A stretch of 37,139 nucleotides of DNA from Albidovulum sp. Its GTDB lineage: Bacteria > Pseudomonadota > Alphaproteobacteria > Rhodobacterales > Rhodobacteraceae. Of the stretch, positions 1 to 9,647 are shown piece by piece. The stretch spans positions 1 to 37,139 of the forward strand of contig NZ_WBUS01000016.1 in assembly GCF_008933605.1 (NCBI RefSeq). The letters run 5' to 3'. The stretch's first letter is position 1. Each line of letters starts with the position of its first letter. Under the pieces are notes generated by a model. It did not search any database. It saw only the letters and a program-made list of their open reading frames with translations, and was not told the origin of the DNA. The translations under genes were made by a program, and so were the position numbers.

Positions 1-243
1 GGGGCGGAGCCGGTGATTGCGCCGGAGGATACCGGGTTCGTGGCGCAGGCGATGGCGTTGTTGCCGCCGCCCCCCTATTCCGACGCGACCTGGGCCGATT
101 GGACGGCTGCGGTGAAGGAGAAGACCGGGCGCAAGGGCAAGGGGCTATTCATGCCGCTTCGACTCGCCGTTACCGGCGAGGCGACGGGTCCGGACATGGG
201 AGAGCTGATGCCGCTTCTGCAGAAGGTGCGCGCCCGGGGCTGA
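1..243 (+). CDS. gltX: Glutamyl-tRNA synthetase, C-terminal fragment
   Basis: This is the last 80 codons of a gene entering from the left edge; it is open from base 1 and stops with TGA at 241-243. The end of the protein, with KGKGLFMPLRLAVTG followed by GPDMGELMPLL, matches the C-terminal anticodon-binding end of bacterial glutamyl/glutaminyl-tRNA synthetases, where a KGK..F.PLR.A.TG stretch is conserved. The enzyme charges tRNA-Glu with glutamate in the cytoplasm. The catalytic Rossmann domain lies outside the window, so a second GltX paralogue or a GluQ-type enzyme cannot be separated here. The family assignment is firm. Confidence 0.85.
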   Translation, partial: GAEPVIAPEDTGFVAQAMALLPPPPYSDATWADWTAAVKEKTGRKGKGLFMPLRLAVTGEATGPDMGELMPLLQKVRARG

Positions 244-301
244 CCACGGCAGGGGAAGTCCACCACCACGCCCCCCCGAATAACGCGATGGCAACCGGGA
301 A

Positions 302-868
302 TCAGCGGCGCAGCCGCGCGAGGCCGAGGGCGTCCGTGTGGCGGTCGGTCAGCGCGCGTTCCGCCGCCGTGAGCCGCTGGGCCCGGGGGTAGCTGGGCCG
401 GGCGCGGTCGTCCAGAATCGCCGTCCAGCCGGCCGTGGTGTCGAAGAAGCGCGCGACGCCGGCTTCGCCGAATTCCGACAGGAACCCCTGCACCACCGTG
501 TCGAGGTAGCTGAGCAGGATCGCGCCACCGGGTGCGGATGCCGCATGCGCCTCATCCAGGGCATAGATCTCGACCCGCCCCGCCCAGGCCGGCGCGGGGA
601 CGAGACGCCCGGCGTCGAGCGCATGGCGTCGGTAGGCGGCCTCGCGCGCGTCGAGCGCCGCCCAGTCGCCCGACGGGACTGCGGCGACGAGGCCGTCGAT
701 CTCGGCCGCCGCCGGTTCCGCGGAGAGGAACGGATGGGGCCTGAGCGTGGTGTGCCGCCAGATCCGCCGCCAGCCGGAAAGCCGCGCGGGTGTCGCCTGC
801 ACATAGGCATGAGTCGCCCGGTTCACGAGCGAGCCGTAGCCGAAGAAGGCCGGGTGCCGGTCGGTCAT
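302..868 (-). CDS. Gamma-glutamylcyclotransferase family protein (AIG2-like)
   Basis: A 188-residue protein starting MTDRHPAFFGYGSLV. The reading frame is open further upstream to 943, but the family begins with the FGYGSL substrate loop only a few residues after its start, so the ATG at 868 is preferred. The fold is the GGCT/AIG2 barrel: YGSL at about residues 11-14 and a probable catalytic glutamate, Glu76, in the ALDAREAAYRR segment, which matches the conserved Glu-x-x-Tyr of the family. Known members form 5-oxoproline from gamma-glutamyl amines or glutathione-derived peptides; the substrate here cannot be read from sequence. It is convergent with gltX and divergent from the glycine cleavage operon, with no sign of shared control. 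Confidence 0.8.
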   Translation of the reverse strand: MTDRHPAFFGYGSLVNRATHAYVQATPARLSGWRRIWRHTTLRPHPFLSAEPAAAEIDGLVAAVPSGDWAALDAREAAYRRHALDAGRLVPAPAWAGRVEIYALDEAHAASAPGGAILLSYLDTVVQGFLSEFGEAGVARFFDTTAGWTAILDDRARPSYPRAQRLTAAERALTDRHTDALGLARLRR

Positions 869-1239
869 AGCGGGATAAGACCGGGACGCGCGGCGCCGCG
901 CAAGGGGGCGCTTGCGGGCCTCGGCGCGCGCCCCGTATTCCATTGCATACCCTCTTGCCGACCGAGGCCCTTCCGGGCTACCAAGCGGCGTCAGGATCGG
1001 GAGAATCCGGCGGTGGCAACACCATGCGCCGGTGCCGAAGGAGCAACCGCCCCGGTAAACTCTCAGGCGCCAGGACCATCCTGACGACGGAACTCTGGAG
1101 AGACCCCGGACCTGATCCGGGGCGCCGAAGGGATAACGATCTCAGGCGGAAGGACAGAGGGGGTATCGGGACGGGCGGATCCTCCGCCCTCGTGCGATGC
1201 CGTGTCGGCGGACCGGCCGAAATCAAGGGGAGGGCGGCG
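869..1239. other. Divergent intergenic region holding the gcv leader
   Basis: A stretch of 371 bp between the start of the cyclotransferase gene and gcvT. The right part (about 993-1165) is a tandem glycine riboswitch. Bases 1166-1239 form the link to the gcvT ribosome-binding site, a purine-rich AGGGGAGGG just before the ATG. In the left part (869-992) I see no gene and no promoter strong enough to name. Confidence 0.7.
993..1165 (+). promoter_or_regulatory. Tandem glycine riboswitch (gcvT leader)
   Basis: Two consecutive aptamer cores can be read. The first has GGGAGAATCC near 1000, GCCGAAGGAGCAA at 1034-1046 and AACTCTCAGGC at 1058-1068, followed by AGGACC. The second has AACTCTGGAGAGACC at 1091-1105, GCGCCGAAGGGATAACGAT at 1122-1140 and CTCAGGC followed by AGGACAGAGGGG at 1141-1162. 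These are the conserved core words of the glycine (gcvT) riboswitch, and the short linker between copies is typical of the tandem class. It sits directly upstream of gcvT, so glycine would be expected to switch the cleavage operon on. Boundaries are approximate. Confidence 0.93.
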
Positions 1240-2364
1240 ATGGCTGACCTGGAACGCACCGTTCTTCATGGCCTGCACCTGTCGCTCGGGGCAAAGATGG
1301 TGCCCTTCGCCGGCTACGACATGCCGGTGCAATACCCGATGGGCGTTCTGAAGGAACATCTGCACGCGCGCGCCGCGGCCGGACTCTTCGACGTGAGCCA
1401 CATGGGGCAGATCCTTCTCACCTCGAGATCCGGGCGGGTGGAGGATGCGGCGCGCGCGCTTGAACGGCTGGTGCCGGTCGATGTGCTGGGGCTGAAGGAG
1501 GGCCGGCAGCGCTATGCCATGTTCACCGACGAGGCGGGCGGCATCCTCGACGACCTGATGGTGGCGAACCGGGGCGACCACCTCTTCCTGGTCGTCAACG
1601 CGGCCTGCAAGGCCGCGGACTTCGCCCATCTGAAGGCGGGATTGCCGGATTGCGACGTCGGACTCGTGGAAGGCCGCGCGCTTCTGGCGCTGCAAGGGCC
1701 GAAGGCGGAGGCGGCGCTGGCCCGGCTGGTGCCCGACGCGGCCGAATTGAAGTTCATGGACGTGGCGATCCGCCAGTGGGATACGGCGGAACTCTGGATT
1801 TCCCGGTCCGGCTACACCGGCGAGGACGGGTTCGAGATTTCGGTGCCGGATCGCTTCGCGGTGGCGCTGGCCGAGCGGCTTCTGGCGATGGAGGAGGTCG
1901 CGCCGATCGGCCTCGGCGCGCGGGACTCCCTCCGGCTCGAGGCCGGGATGTGCCTTTACGGCCACGACATCGACAGGACGACGACACCGGTGGAGGCCAA
2001 CCTCACCTGGGCGATCCAGAAGGCCCGGCGCGCCGGTGGCGCCCGCGAAGGCGGGTTCCCCGGCGCCGCGCGCATCCTGAAGGAACTGGCGGACGGGCCG
2101 ATGCGCCTCCGTGTGGGGCTGCGGCCGGAAGGCCGGGCGCCGATGCGCGAGGGAACCGAGATCTATGCCGGCACCGACGGCGGTGCGCCCATCGGCCGCG
2201 TCACCTCTGGCGGGTTCGGCCCGTCGATCGAGGCGCCGATGGCGATGGCCTATCTTCCCGCGACCCTCGCCGAGGGCGACACCGTCTATGGCGACGTGCG
2301 CGGCAGGCGCCTGCCCGCCGTCGTCGCGGCCCTTCCCTTCCATCCAACCAACTACAAGCGCTAA
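1240..2364 (+). CDS. gcvT: Glycine cleavage system T protein (aminomethyltransferase)
   Basis: A 374-residue aminomethyltransferase. It transfers the methylene carbon from aminomethyl-lipoyl GcvH to tetrahydrofolate, releasing ammonia. The start MADLERTVLHGLHLSLGAKM with VPFAGYDMPVQY is the classic GcvT N-terminus, and the ILDDLMV segment (Asp104-Asp105) carries the catalytic aspartate. The ORF is open back to 943 through the riboswitch, but the ATG at 1240 has a strong AGGGGAGGG site just ahead and gives the family length. It is the first gene of a gcvT-gcvH-SRPBCC-gcvP operon, with 18 bp to gcvH. GcvL is not in the window. Confidence 0.96.
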   Translation: MADLERTVLHGLHLSLGAKMVPFAGYDMPVQYPMGVLKEHLHARAAAGLFDVSHMGQILLTSRSGRVEDAARALERLVPVDVLGLKEGRQRYAMFTDEAGGILDDLMVANRGDHLFLVVNAACKAADFAHLKAGLPDCDVGLVEGRALLALQGPKAEAALARLVPDAAELKFMDVAIRQWDTAELWISRSGYTGEDGFEISVPDRFAVALAERLLAMEEVAPIGLGARDSLRLEAGMCLYGHDIDRTTTPVEANLTWAIQKARRAGGAREGGFPGAARILKELADGPMRLRVGLRPEGRAPMREGTEIYAGTDGGAPIGRVTSGGFGPSIEAPMAMAYLPATLAEGDTVYGDVRGRRLPAVVAALPFHPTNYKR

Positions 2365-2382
2365 CCAATAGGGACCTGACCC

Positions 2383-2742
2383 ATGAAGTACACCGAAGAT
2401 CACGAATGGCTCCGCCCCGAGGGCGACCTGGTCGTCGTCGGCATCACCGAGCACGCCTCCGAACAGCTCGGCGATGTCGTCTTCGTCGAACTGCCCGATA
2501 CCGGGAAGGCCGTATCCGCGGGTGACGAGATCTGCGTCATCGAGAGCGTCAAGGCGGCCTCGGACATCCGCGCCCCGCTCGACGGCGAGATCGTGGAGGT
2601 CAACCAGGACATCGCCGACAACCCCGGGCTCGTCAACGAGGACCCGACCGGCAGGGCGTGGTTCTTCAAGATGAAGCTCTCCGATCCGTCGAAGCTCGAC
2701 GGCCTGATGGACGAGGCCGCCTACAAGGACCTGATCGGGTGA
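2383..2742 (+). CDS. gcvH: Glycine cleavage system H protein (lipoyl carrier)
   Basis: A 119-residue lipoyl carrier, the usual family length. The lipoyl-lysine is Lys57 within [11 protein letters not shown], the conserved ESVKA hairpin turn. The N-terminus [10 protein letters not shown] and the [18 protein letters not shown] segment are also standard. The protein shuttles the aminomethyl group between GcvP, GcvT and the L protein. It follows gcvT after 18 bp and runs almost directly into the next small gene (stop at 2740-2742, next ATG at 2747). Confidence 0.97.
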   Translation: MKYTEDHEWLRPEGDLVVVGITEHASEQLGDVVFVELPDTGKAVSAGDEICVIESVKAASDIRAPLDGEIVEVNQDIADNPGLVNEDPTGRAWFFKMKLSDPSKLDGLMDEAAYKDLIG

Positions 2743-2746
2743 CGTG

Positions 2747-3214
2747 ATGGAGGCCGCGGGCCGCATCGACCGCGCCGAGCGTCTGATCGCCGCGCCTGCT
2801 GGGCGGGTGTTCGGGTGCTGGACGGACCCGGCGCTTCTGGTCCGCTGGCTCCCGCCCGAGGGGACGGAAGGCCGGACAGAGGCCTTCGATCCGCGCCCGG
2901 GTGGCGCCTTCCGGATCGTCCTGACCTATCTCGATCCGGAAGAACCCGGCAAGTCGGGCGGGGGAGAGGACGTGATCGCGGGCGCGTTCGTCGCCGTCGA
3001 TCCGCCTTGCCACCTTGCCTTCGTCAGCCGTTTTCGCAGCGACGCCCCGAACCTTCAGGGAGAAATGCGCATGGACTGGCATTTCGACCCCGAACCCGAA
3101 GCGACGACGCGTGTGCGGATCGTCGCGTCGAACGTGCCGCCCGGCATCGCCCCGGAAGACCACGCCGCCGGCATGGCTTCCTCGCTTGCGCAGCTTGCCG
3201 CCCTCATCGAATGA
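2747..3214 (+). CDS. SRPBCC/AHSA1 domain protein inside the gcv operon
   Basis: A 155-residue protein with the Aha1-like START/SRPBCC pattern: an N-terminal strand [29 protein letters not shown], then GGAFRIVL and a C-terminal helix [14 protein letters not shown]. Family members bind small hydrophobic ligands or act as cochaperone-like modules; no catalytic residues are expected. A GTG three bases upstream (2744) is an alternative start. It lies 4 nt after gcvH and 17 nt before gcvP on the same strand, so it should be cotranscribed with them. Such a gene is not a known part of the glycine cleavage complex, and its role there is unknown. Confidence 0.85.
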   Translation: MEAAGRIDRAERLIAAPAGRVFGCWTDPALLVRWLPPEGTEGRTEAFDPRPGGAFRIVLTYLDPEEPGKSGGGEDVIAGAFVAVDPPCHLAFVSRFRSDAPNLQGEMRMDWHFDPEPEATTRVRIVASNVPPGIAPEDHAAGMASSLAQLAALIE

Positions 3215-3231
3215 ACCGAAGGAAGTTACGG

Positions 3232-6081
<2,850 letters not shown>

Positions 6082-6131
6082 CGAATTTCGGGTGCGGAGC
6101 GCATCCGCCAGAGTATGGACATGGAACAGGT

Positions 6132-6155
6132 GCCGGCCGGGTCATCCCGGCCGGC
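6132..6155. terminator. Stem-loop between gcvP and the SRPBCC/ArsR operon
   Basis: A perfect 10-bp inverted repeat, GCCGGCCGGG with loop TCAT and then CCCGGCCGGC. It lies 50 bp after gcvP and 24 bp beyond the end of the convergent gene, so it could serve both. No T-run follows, so it is either a Rho-assisted terminator or an mRNA-stabilising hairpin. Confidence 0.6.
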
Positions 6156-6178
6156 GTCATCGCGCGCCGCCGGGCGGA

Positions 6179-6712
6179 TCAGCCGGGCAGGCGCGCGTCG
6201 TATTCGGCGCGGAGACGTTGCCATGTGTCCCAGAAGGGCGCGCAGTCGTCACCGCCGAGGCGCGCGGCAAGCACGTCGAGGTGCGCGTGCCAGCCGGCGC
6301 CGATCATGATCCGGGCCGGCCGCTCGGCAATCCGGGTATGGACGAGCGTCAGATGCACCCTGTCGCCCTCGGGAACGAGGTCGATGGAGACCTCTCCCGC
6401 TTCGCCCCAGGTGAAGACGAGGCGGTGCGGCGGTTGCATCTCGACGACGCGGCTTTTCATGCTGTGCTCGGTCGAGAACCCATCGGGCCGCGCACCGGGT
6501 GGCGAGGTCAGTTCGTCGTTGCGCCAGGTCAGGGTGAATTCGCCGCCGGGTGCCTGCGGCATCTCTCCCGCAGCGAGCCATTTCCGGCGCTTGCCGCCGT
6601 CGATCAGGTAGGCCCAGACCCGGTCGATCGGCCCGGGCAGGAGGCGTTCGATCCGGAGCGTGTCGGGGGCAACGAGCTTGCCAAAGGCGTCGAGCGTATC
6701 GGACGTGGTCAT
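6179..6712 (-). CDS. SRPBCC/AHSA1 family protein, partner of ArsR repressor
   Basis: A 177-residue protein with the AHSA1 START-like signature: LRIERLLPGPIDRVWAYLID, KRRKWLAAGEM, GGEFTLTWRND, and the C-terminal helix GWHAHLDVLAARL. The ATG at 6712 overlaps the stop of the upstream ArsR gene by 4 nt (ATGA), so the two are translationally coupled. An in-frame extension to 6820 overlaps the ArsR gene and has no merit. ArsR-SRPBCC pairs are a common bacterial arrangement in which the regulator controls its partner; the ligand is not known. It is distinct from the SRPBCC gene in the gcv operon. Confidence 0.88.
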   Translation of the reverse strand: MTTSDTLDAFGKLVAPDTLRIERLLPGPIDRVWAYLIDGGKRRKWLAAGEMPQAPGGEFTLTWRNDELTSPPGARPDGFSTEHSMKSRVVEMQPPHRLVFTWGEAGEVSIDLVPEGDRVHLTLVHTRIAERPARIMIGAGWHAHLDVLAARLGGDDCAPFWDTWQRLRAEYDARLPG

Positions 6713-7074
6713 GTCGCGTTTCCTTTCGGTCGTGCTGGTGTCGTGGCGTCTTCCTGCCGCAGCAGATCTTCGAGGAGGTCGAGCCGGTCGGTCCAGAAGC
6801 GCCTGTAGCTGTCGAGCCATTCATGCGCGGCGGCCAGCGCCTGCGGGTCGAGCCGGCAGGTATGGGTGCGCCAGTGCACCTCGCGCCGGACCAGGCCCGC
6901 GGCTTCGAGCGCACGGACATGCTTCGAAGCTGCGGCAAGCGACATCTCGAAGGGTTTGGCGAGATCGCCGATGGTGCGGTCGCCCCTGGCAAGCTCGCGG
7001 ATCATGCCCCGGCGGGTCGGGTCGCCGAGGGCGCGGAAGATGGCATCGAGCCGGGGTGATTCTGATTCAACCAT
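6709..7074 (-). CDS. ArsR/SmtB-type winged-helix repressor
   Basis: A 121-residue winged-helix regulator starting MVESESPRLDAIFRALGDPTRRGMI. The HTH is TIGDLAKPFEMSLAAASKHVRALEAAGLV at about residues 34-62, the ArsR recognition pattern, followed by the wing with VHWRTHTCRLD. The ELCVC metal box of classical ArsR/SmtB sensors is absent, so direct metal sensing is unlikely. This fits the non-metal ArsR subgroup paired with AHSA1 proteins. The start codon at 7072-7074 lies inside the proximal of two palindromic operators, implying tight autorepression. The frame continues upstream to 7962 antisense to the sulfotransferase gene and is not coding there. Confidence 0.9.
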   Translation of the reverse strand: MVESESPRLDAIFRALGDPTRRGMIRELARGDRTIGDLAKPFEMSLAAASKHVRALEAAGLVRREVHWRTHTCRLDPQALAAAHEWLDSYRRFWTDRLDLLEDLLRQEDATTPARPKGNAT

Positions 7075-7084
7075 AATGTTGAAT
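7065..7084. promoter_or_regulatory. Operator copy 1 for the ArsR repressor
   Basis: Inverted repeat ATTCAAC-N6-GTTGAAT. The 6-nt spacer contains the reverse-strand start codon of the arsR gene, so a bound dimer would block translation start and transcript entry. An identical half-site pair occurs exactly 40 bp to the right. Confidence 0.8.
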
Positions 7085-7104
7085 GATAGACGGAGCGCCA
7101 AATG

Positions 7105-7124
7105 ATTCAACCGTTTTGTTGAAT
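7105..7124. promoter_or_regulatory. Operator copy 2 for the ArsR repressor
   Basis: The same inverted repeat, ATTCAAC-N6-GTTGAAT, in the upstream region of the arsR gene. The flanks are also alike (TG before and GAT after), giving nearly 10-bp half-sites. With the first copy it forms a tandem operator with 40-bp periodicity, roughly four helical turns, so both dimers would sit on one DNA face. Confidence 0.8.
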
Positions 7125-7188
7125 GATGATCGGCGCGACACCCCATCCCTTGCGCCGGGCGCTTTCCGCTGCCGGGAGAGTGATGTAA

Positions 7189-7980
7189 GTGAAAGGCGTC
7201 GCGCGCCGCCGGGCGGTCCGGGCGGAGCGCCGCTGCCAGCAGACGGGTGCCCGCTTGACCAACCTTCGCGAACTTAGGGCCATGCTCGACTGGCATCTGG
7301 GCAGCGCGCACTGGCTGTTCATCCACATTCCCAAGAATGCCGGGGTCTCGATCCGCAAGGCACCCGAGCTCTCGGGGCGCATCGTCTCGGCCGAGGCCTA
7401 TTTCTACCGGAGCCGCGCCCAGGTGCGGGAAGTGCGTGCGGCCATGGCCGCAAAGGGCGAGCATCACGGAATCCAGCACGCGCGCTGGCGTGACCTGGAC
7501 CCGAAGGTGACGGCCCGGCTCGCCGCGGTGGCGATCGTCCGCAATCCCTGGGCGCGGACCGTGTCGCGCTGGCGCTTCGCGCGGCTGGTCGCCGCACAGG
7601 GCAAGAGCGACCCGGCCGACGCGCCCGAACGGTTCGAGGCGTTCCTTGAGCAGCGCCACCTTTACGGCCATGAGCCCTTCTTCTGGCACCGGGCGATAAA
7701 GGGCTGGTATCCGCAGGCCGACTACGTGACCGACGAGGCGGGCGAGGTCCGCGCCGATCTGTTGAGGTTCGAGCATCTGGACCGGGACAGCACACGCTAT
7801 TTCGGATTGGCGGCGCCCTTGCGCCGACGCAACGCAACTGCGGCGACACGCCTCGACTACCGCGACGTCTACGACGCGCGCACCATCCAGATCGTCGCGG
7901 ACTGGTATGCGCGCGACATCGAGCTCTTCGACTTCGACTTCGACACGCCGGCGCGGCGGCACACGCGTTACGACGATTGA
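7189..7980 (+). CDS. Sulfotransferase-like protein (Sulfotransfer_2 type)
   Basis: A protein of up to 263 residues. The segment LFIHIPKNAGVSIRK near residue 42 is the 5'-PAPS phosphosulfate-binding loop of the Sulfotransfer_2 family, and AVAIVRNPWARTVSRWRFA is the second PAPS contact (R-x-P-x-x-R/S). These enzymes move sulfate from PAPS to sugars or other acceptors; the acceptor here is unknown. Two starts are possible. The GTG at 7189 has a good GGGAGAG site 8 nt upstream but adds an arginine-rich N-terminus. The ATG at 7282 gives MLDWHLGSAHWLF, closer to the family start. It stands divergent from arsR, so the tandem operators lie close to its promoter. Confidence 0.72.
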   Translation: MKGVARRRAVRAERRCQQTGARLTNLRELRAMLDWHLGSAHWLFIHIPKNAGVSIRKAPELSGRIVSAEAYFYRSRAQVREVRAAMAAKGEHHGIQHARWRDLDPKVTARLAAVAIVRNPWARTVSRWRFARLVAAQGKSDPADAPERFEAFLEQRHLYGHEPFFWHRAIKGWYPQADYVTDEAGEVRADLLRFEHLDRDSTRYFGLAAPLRRRNATAATRLDYRDVYDARTIQIVADWYARDIELFDFDFDTPARRHTRYDD

Positions 7981-7981
7981 T

Positions 7982-8008
7982 CGGCCCGCTCAGGCACGCT
8001 TCGGGCCG
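7982..8008. terminator. Hairpin after the sulfotransferase gene
   Basis: Inverted repeat CGGCCCG-N13-CGGGCCG beginning two bases after the stop codon, between convergent genes. There is no T-run. It is a weak candidate for transcript end formation. Confidence 0.35.
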
Positions 8009-8080
8009 GTCGCAACCGCGCGGCGAGGGGCTTGCCGGCGTTCCGCTCCAGCGGTGCGCCGGCGTCCCGGACTGCGGGCA

Positions 8081-8863
8081 TCACGGCTTGATCGCCAGCA
8101 GCGAGACGCTCTTGACCCCGTACTTCTGGCTTGCGCCCTTGGCGTTCGCCGAGATGAACTGGTATTGGGGGTTGTCGTCGACGCGGACCACCTTCAGGCC
8201 GGCTGCCTCGATCTGGTCGCGGTAGCTGTCCTGCTGAGCTGCACCGCCGATGCAGGCGGCCCAGAGGGTCGAGTTGCAGACGACCGACTCGGGCAGCTGG
8301 CTTTCGGTGACGATATCGGACAGGGCCAGCCGTCCCCCCCGCTTCAGGAGGCGGGCTGCCTCGCGGAATACCTTTTCCTTGTCATGGGCGAGGTTGATGA
8401 CGCCGTTGCTGATCACGCTGTCGGCTGTCCCGGCCCGAAGCGGCACATCCTCGATGTAGCCCTTGAGGAAGGTCACGTGGTCGAAGCCCTCGACCTCGGC
8501 GAGCCGGCTTGCCTTGGCCAACTGCTCGTCGGTCATGTCGATACCGATGACCGTACCCCTGGAGCCGACCTTGAGCGCGGCGATGAAGCTGTCCATCCCC
8601 GACCCGCTTCCCAAATCCACCACGATCTCCCCGTCGACGAGACCGGCGAGGTGAAAGTGATGGCCGACGCCGGCGAAGGAGTCGATTGCGTCGCCGGGAA
8701 TGCGGTCAAGGTCGCCGGGCGAATAGCCGAGACGTTCGGCAAGGCCCCGTCCCATCTCGAAGTGAAACTCGCCGCGAGGGTTCAGAGCCACCTCGCGGTA
8801 CATGGACTTGACCTTGGATTCGAGTTCCTGCGGGTCGAATAGGGTAGTCGCGATGTCGGTCAT
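8081..8863 (-). CDS. ArsM-like SAM-dependent methyltransferase lacking a key cysteine
   Basis: A 260-residue class I methyltransferase with the SAM loop VVDLGSGSGMDSFIA (residues 81-95) and GTVIGIDMTDEQLAKA, the segment typical of arsenite methyltransferases. ArsM enzymes bind As(III) through conserved cysteines, one in SNCVINL and one in a later C-x-x-G-A motif. Here the first is SNGVINL (Gly154), while Cys204 in AACIGGA is kept; the only other cysteine is Cys196. The protein is therefore probably not a working arsenite methyltransferase, and its substrate is unknown. The start MTDIATTLFDP at 8863 has GGGAGG upstream; the frame back to 8914 is not needed. Confidence 0.82.
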   Translation of the reverse strand: MTDIATTLFDPQELESKVKSMYREVALNPRGEFHFEMGRGLAERLGYSPGDLDRIPGDAIDSFAGVGHHFHLAGLVDGEIVVDLGSGSGMDSFIAALKVGSRGTVIGIDMTDEQLAKASRLAEVEGFDHVTFLKGYIEDVPLRAGTADSVISNGVINLAHDKEKVFREAARLLKRGGRLALSDIVTESQLPESVVCNSTLWAACIGGAAQQDSYRDQIEAAGLKVVRVDDNPQYQFISANAKGASQKYGVKSVSLLAIKP

Positions 8864-8966
8864 GCCGAGGGCCTCCCTTACTGCGAAGGGGTCGCGCCGC
8901 TGACGGGCGATCACAGCCAGATCGCAACAACGTCGACACGCCTACCCGTGACCTGCTCCCGCAGGG

Positions 8967-8982
8967 TTCACGCCCGTGTGAA
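8967..8982. promoter_or_regulatory. Palindrome upstream of the methyltransferase gene
   Basis: TTCAC-N6-GTGAA, a perfect 5-bp dyad about 105 bp ahead of the methyltransferase start, in the 195-bp gap between that gene and the end of mntR. It may be an operator; no regulator is indicated. Nothing else is evident in this gap. Confidence 0.25.
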
Positions 8983-9058
8983 TGCTATCATCACGACCGA
9001 TTCCCGGCAACGCGCGGGCAGGCCAATCCGTTCGCGCCCGGACTCTGCGGAGATGGGG

Positions 9059-9496
9059 TCAGCCCTGCTGGTCCTTCAGGAATGCCTCGAAGGCGGCGAG
9101 GGTCTTTTCCGAGACGTGGTGCTCGATCCCTTCGGCGTCGAGTTCGGCGGTGGAATTCGGCACGCCCACGGCGACCAGGAGTTCGACGACGGTGCGGTGG
9201 CGCGCCCTCACCCGGGTCGCGAGGGCGGCCCCCGCCTCGGTCAGAAACACCCCCCGGTAGGGCCGCGCGGTGGCGAGCCCCTCGCGCTTCAGCCGGCCGA
9301 CGGTCTTGGTCGCCGTCGGCTGGGCGACACCCATGCGGTGGGCGATGTCGGCGACCCGCGCCTCGCCCGTTTCGGCGATCAGGTCGCCGATCAGTTCGAC
9401 GTAGTCCTCGAGCAACGCCACCGCCTGCTTTTCGCGGGCACGTGCGAAGCGGTCGGCCTCGTTCGGCGGTCCGGCGTATCTCTCGGGCATCGGCAT
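9059..9496 (-). CDS. mntR: Manganese-responsive transcriptional regulator MntR (DtxR family)
   Basis: A 145-residue DtxR/MntR-type regulator. The N-terminal winged helix contains RVADIAHRMGVAQPTATKTVGRLKREGL, followed by the metal-binding and dimerisation domain with RHRTVVELL and DAEGIEHHVS, whose Glu and His residues form the Mn(II) site in MntR. The C-terminal SH3-like domain of DtxR/IdeR is missing, as in MntR. It stands divergent from mntH with a 151-bp gap, and a putative MntR box lies 26 nt upstream of its own start. A second in-frame ATG occurs two codons in. The expected role is repression of mntH when manganese is sufficient. Confidence 0.93.
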   Translation of the reverse strand: MPMPERYAGPPNEADRFARAREKQAVALLEDYVELIGDLIAETGEARVADIAHRMGVAQPTATKTVGRLKREGLATARPYRGVFLTEAGAALATRVRARHRTVVELLVAVGVPNSTAELDAEGIEHHVSEKTLAAFEAFLKDQQG

Positions 9497-9521
9497 CGGT
9501 CTCTAAATGTCGGGAATGAAT

Positions 9522-9537
9522 TATAGCCGCGGCTTCC
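9522..9537. promoter_or_regulatory. Putative MntR box, mntR side
   Basis: TATAGC-N4-GCTTCC containing the perfect palindrome AGCCGCGGCT at 9525-9534. It matches the mntH-side element at 12 of 16 positions, with TATAGC, CGGCT and the spacing shared. Confidence 0.5.
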
Positions 9538-9581
9538 GATCGGGGCCAGCGTAATGTCGCCACAGAATTAGCCACGACTCA

Positions 9582-9610
9582 TTGGTATTTTTAGTTGCAG
9601 AAACTATAGC
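9582..9610 (+). promoter_or_regulatory. Putative mntH promoter
   Basis: TTGGTA at 9582-9587 and TATAGC at 9605-9610, separated by 17 bp, each 4 of 6 to the sigma-70 consensus. The -10 element is also the left half of the putative MntR box, a usual arrangement for repression. Confidence 0.45.
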
Positions 9611-9620
9611 ATCGGCTACA
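9605..9620. promoter_or_regulatory. Putative MntR box, mntH side
   Basis: TATAGC-N4-GCTACA, an imperfect dyad resembling the known MntR box pattern (ATAGC-N4-GCTAT core). It overlaps the -10 region of the putative mntH promoter, 28 nt before the chosen mntH start. Confidence 0.55.
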
Positions 9621-9647
9621 TCTTCGGGAACAAGCCGCGAGCCACCG

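Noticed and set aside
8081..8863. Assignment as arsM arsenite methyltransferase with the nearby ArsR as arsenic operon
   Set aside because: The methyltransferase lacks the SNC cysteine, the ArsR lacks a metal box, and they belong to separate transcription units.
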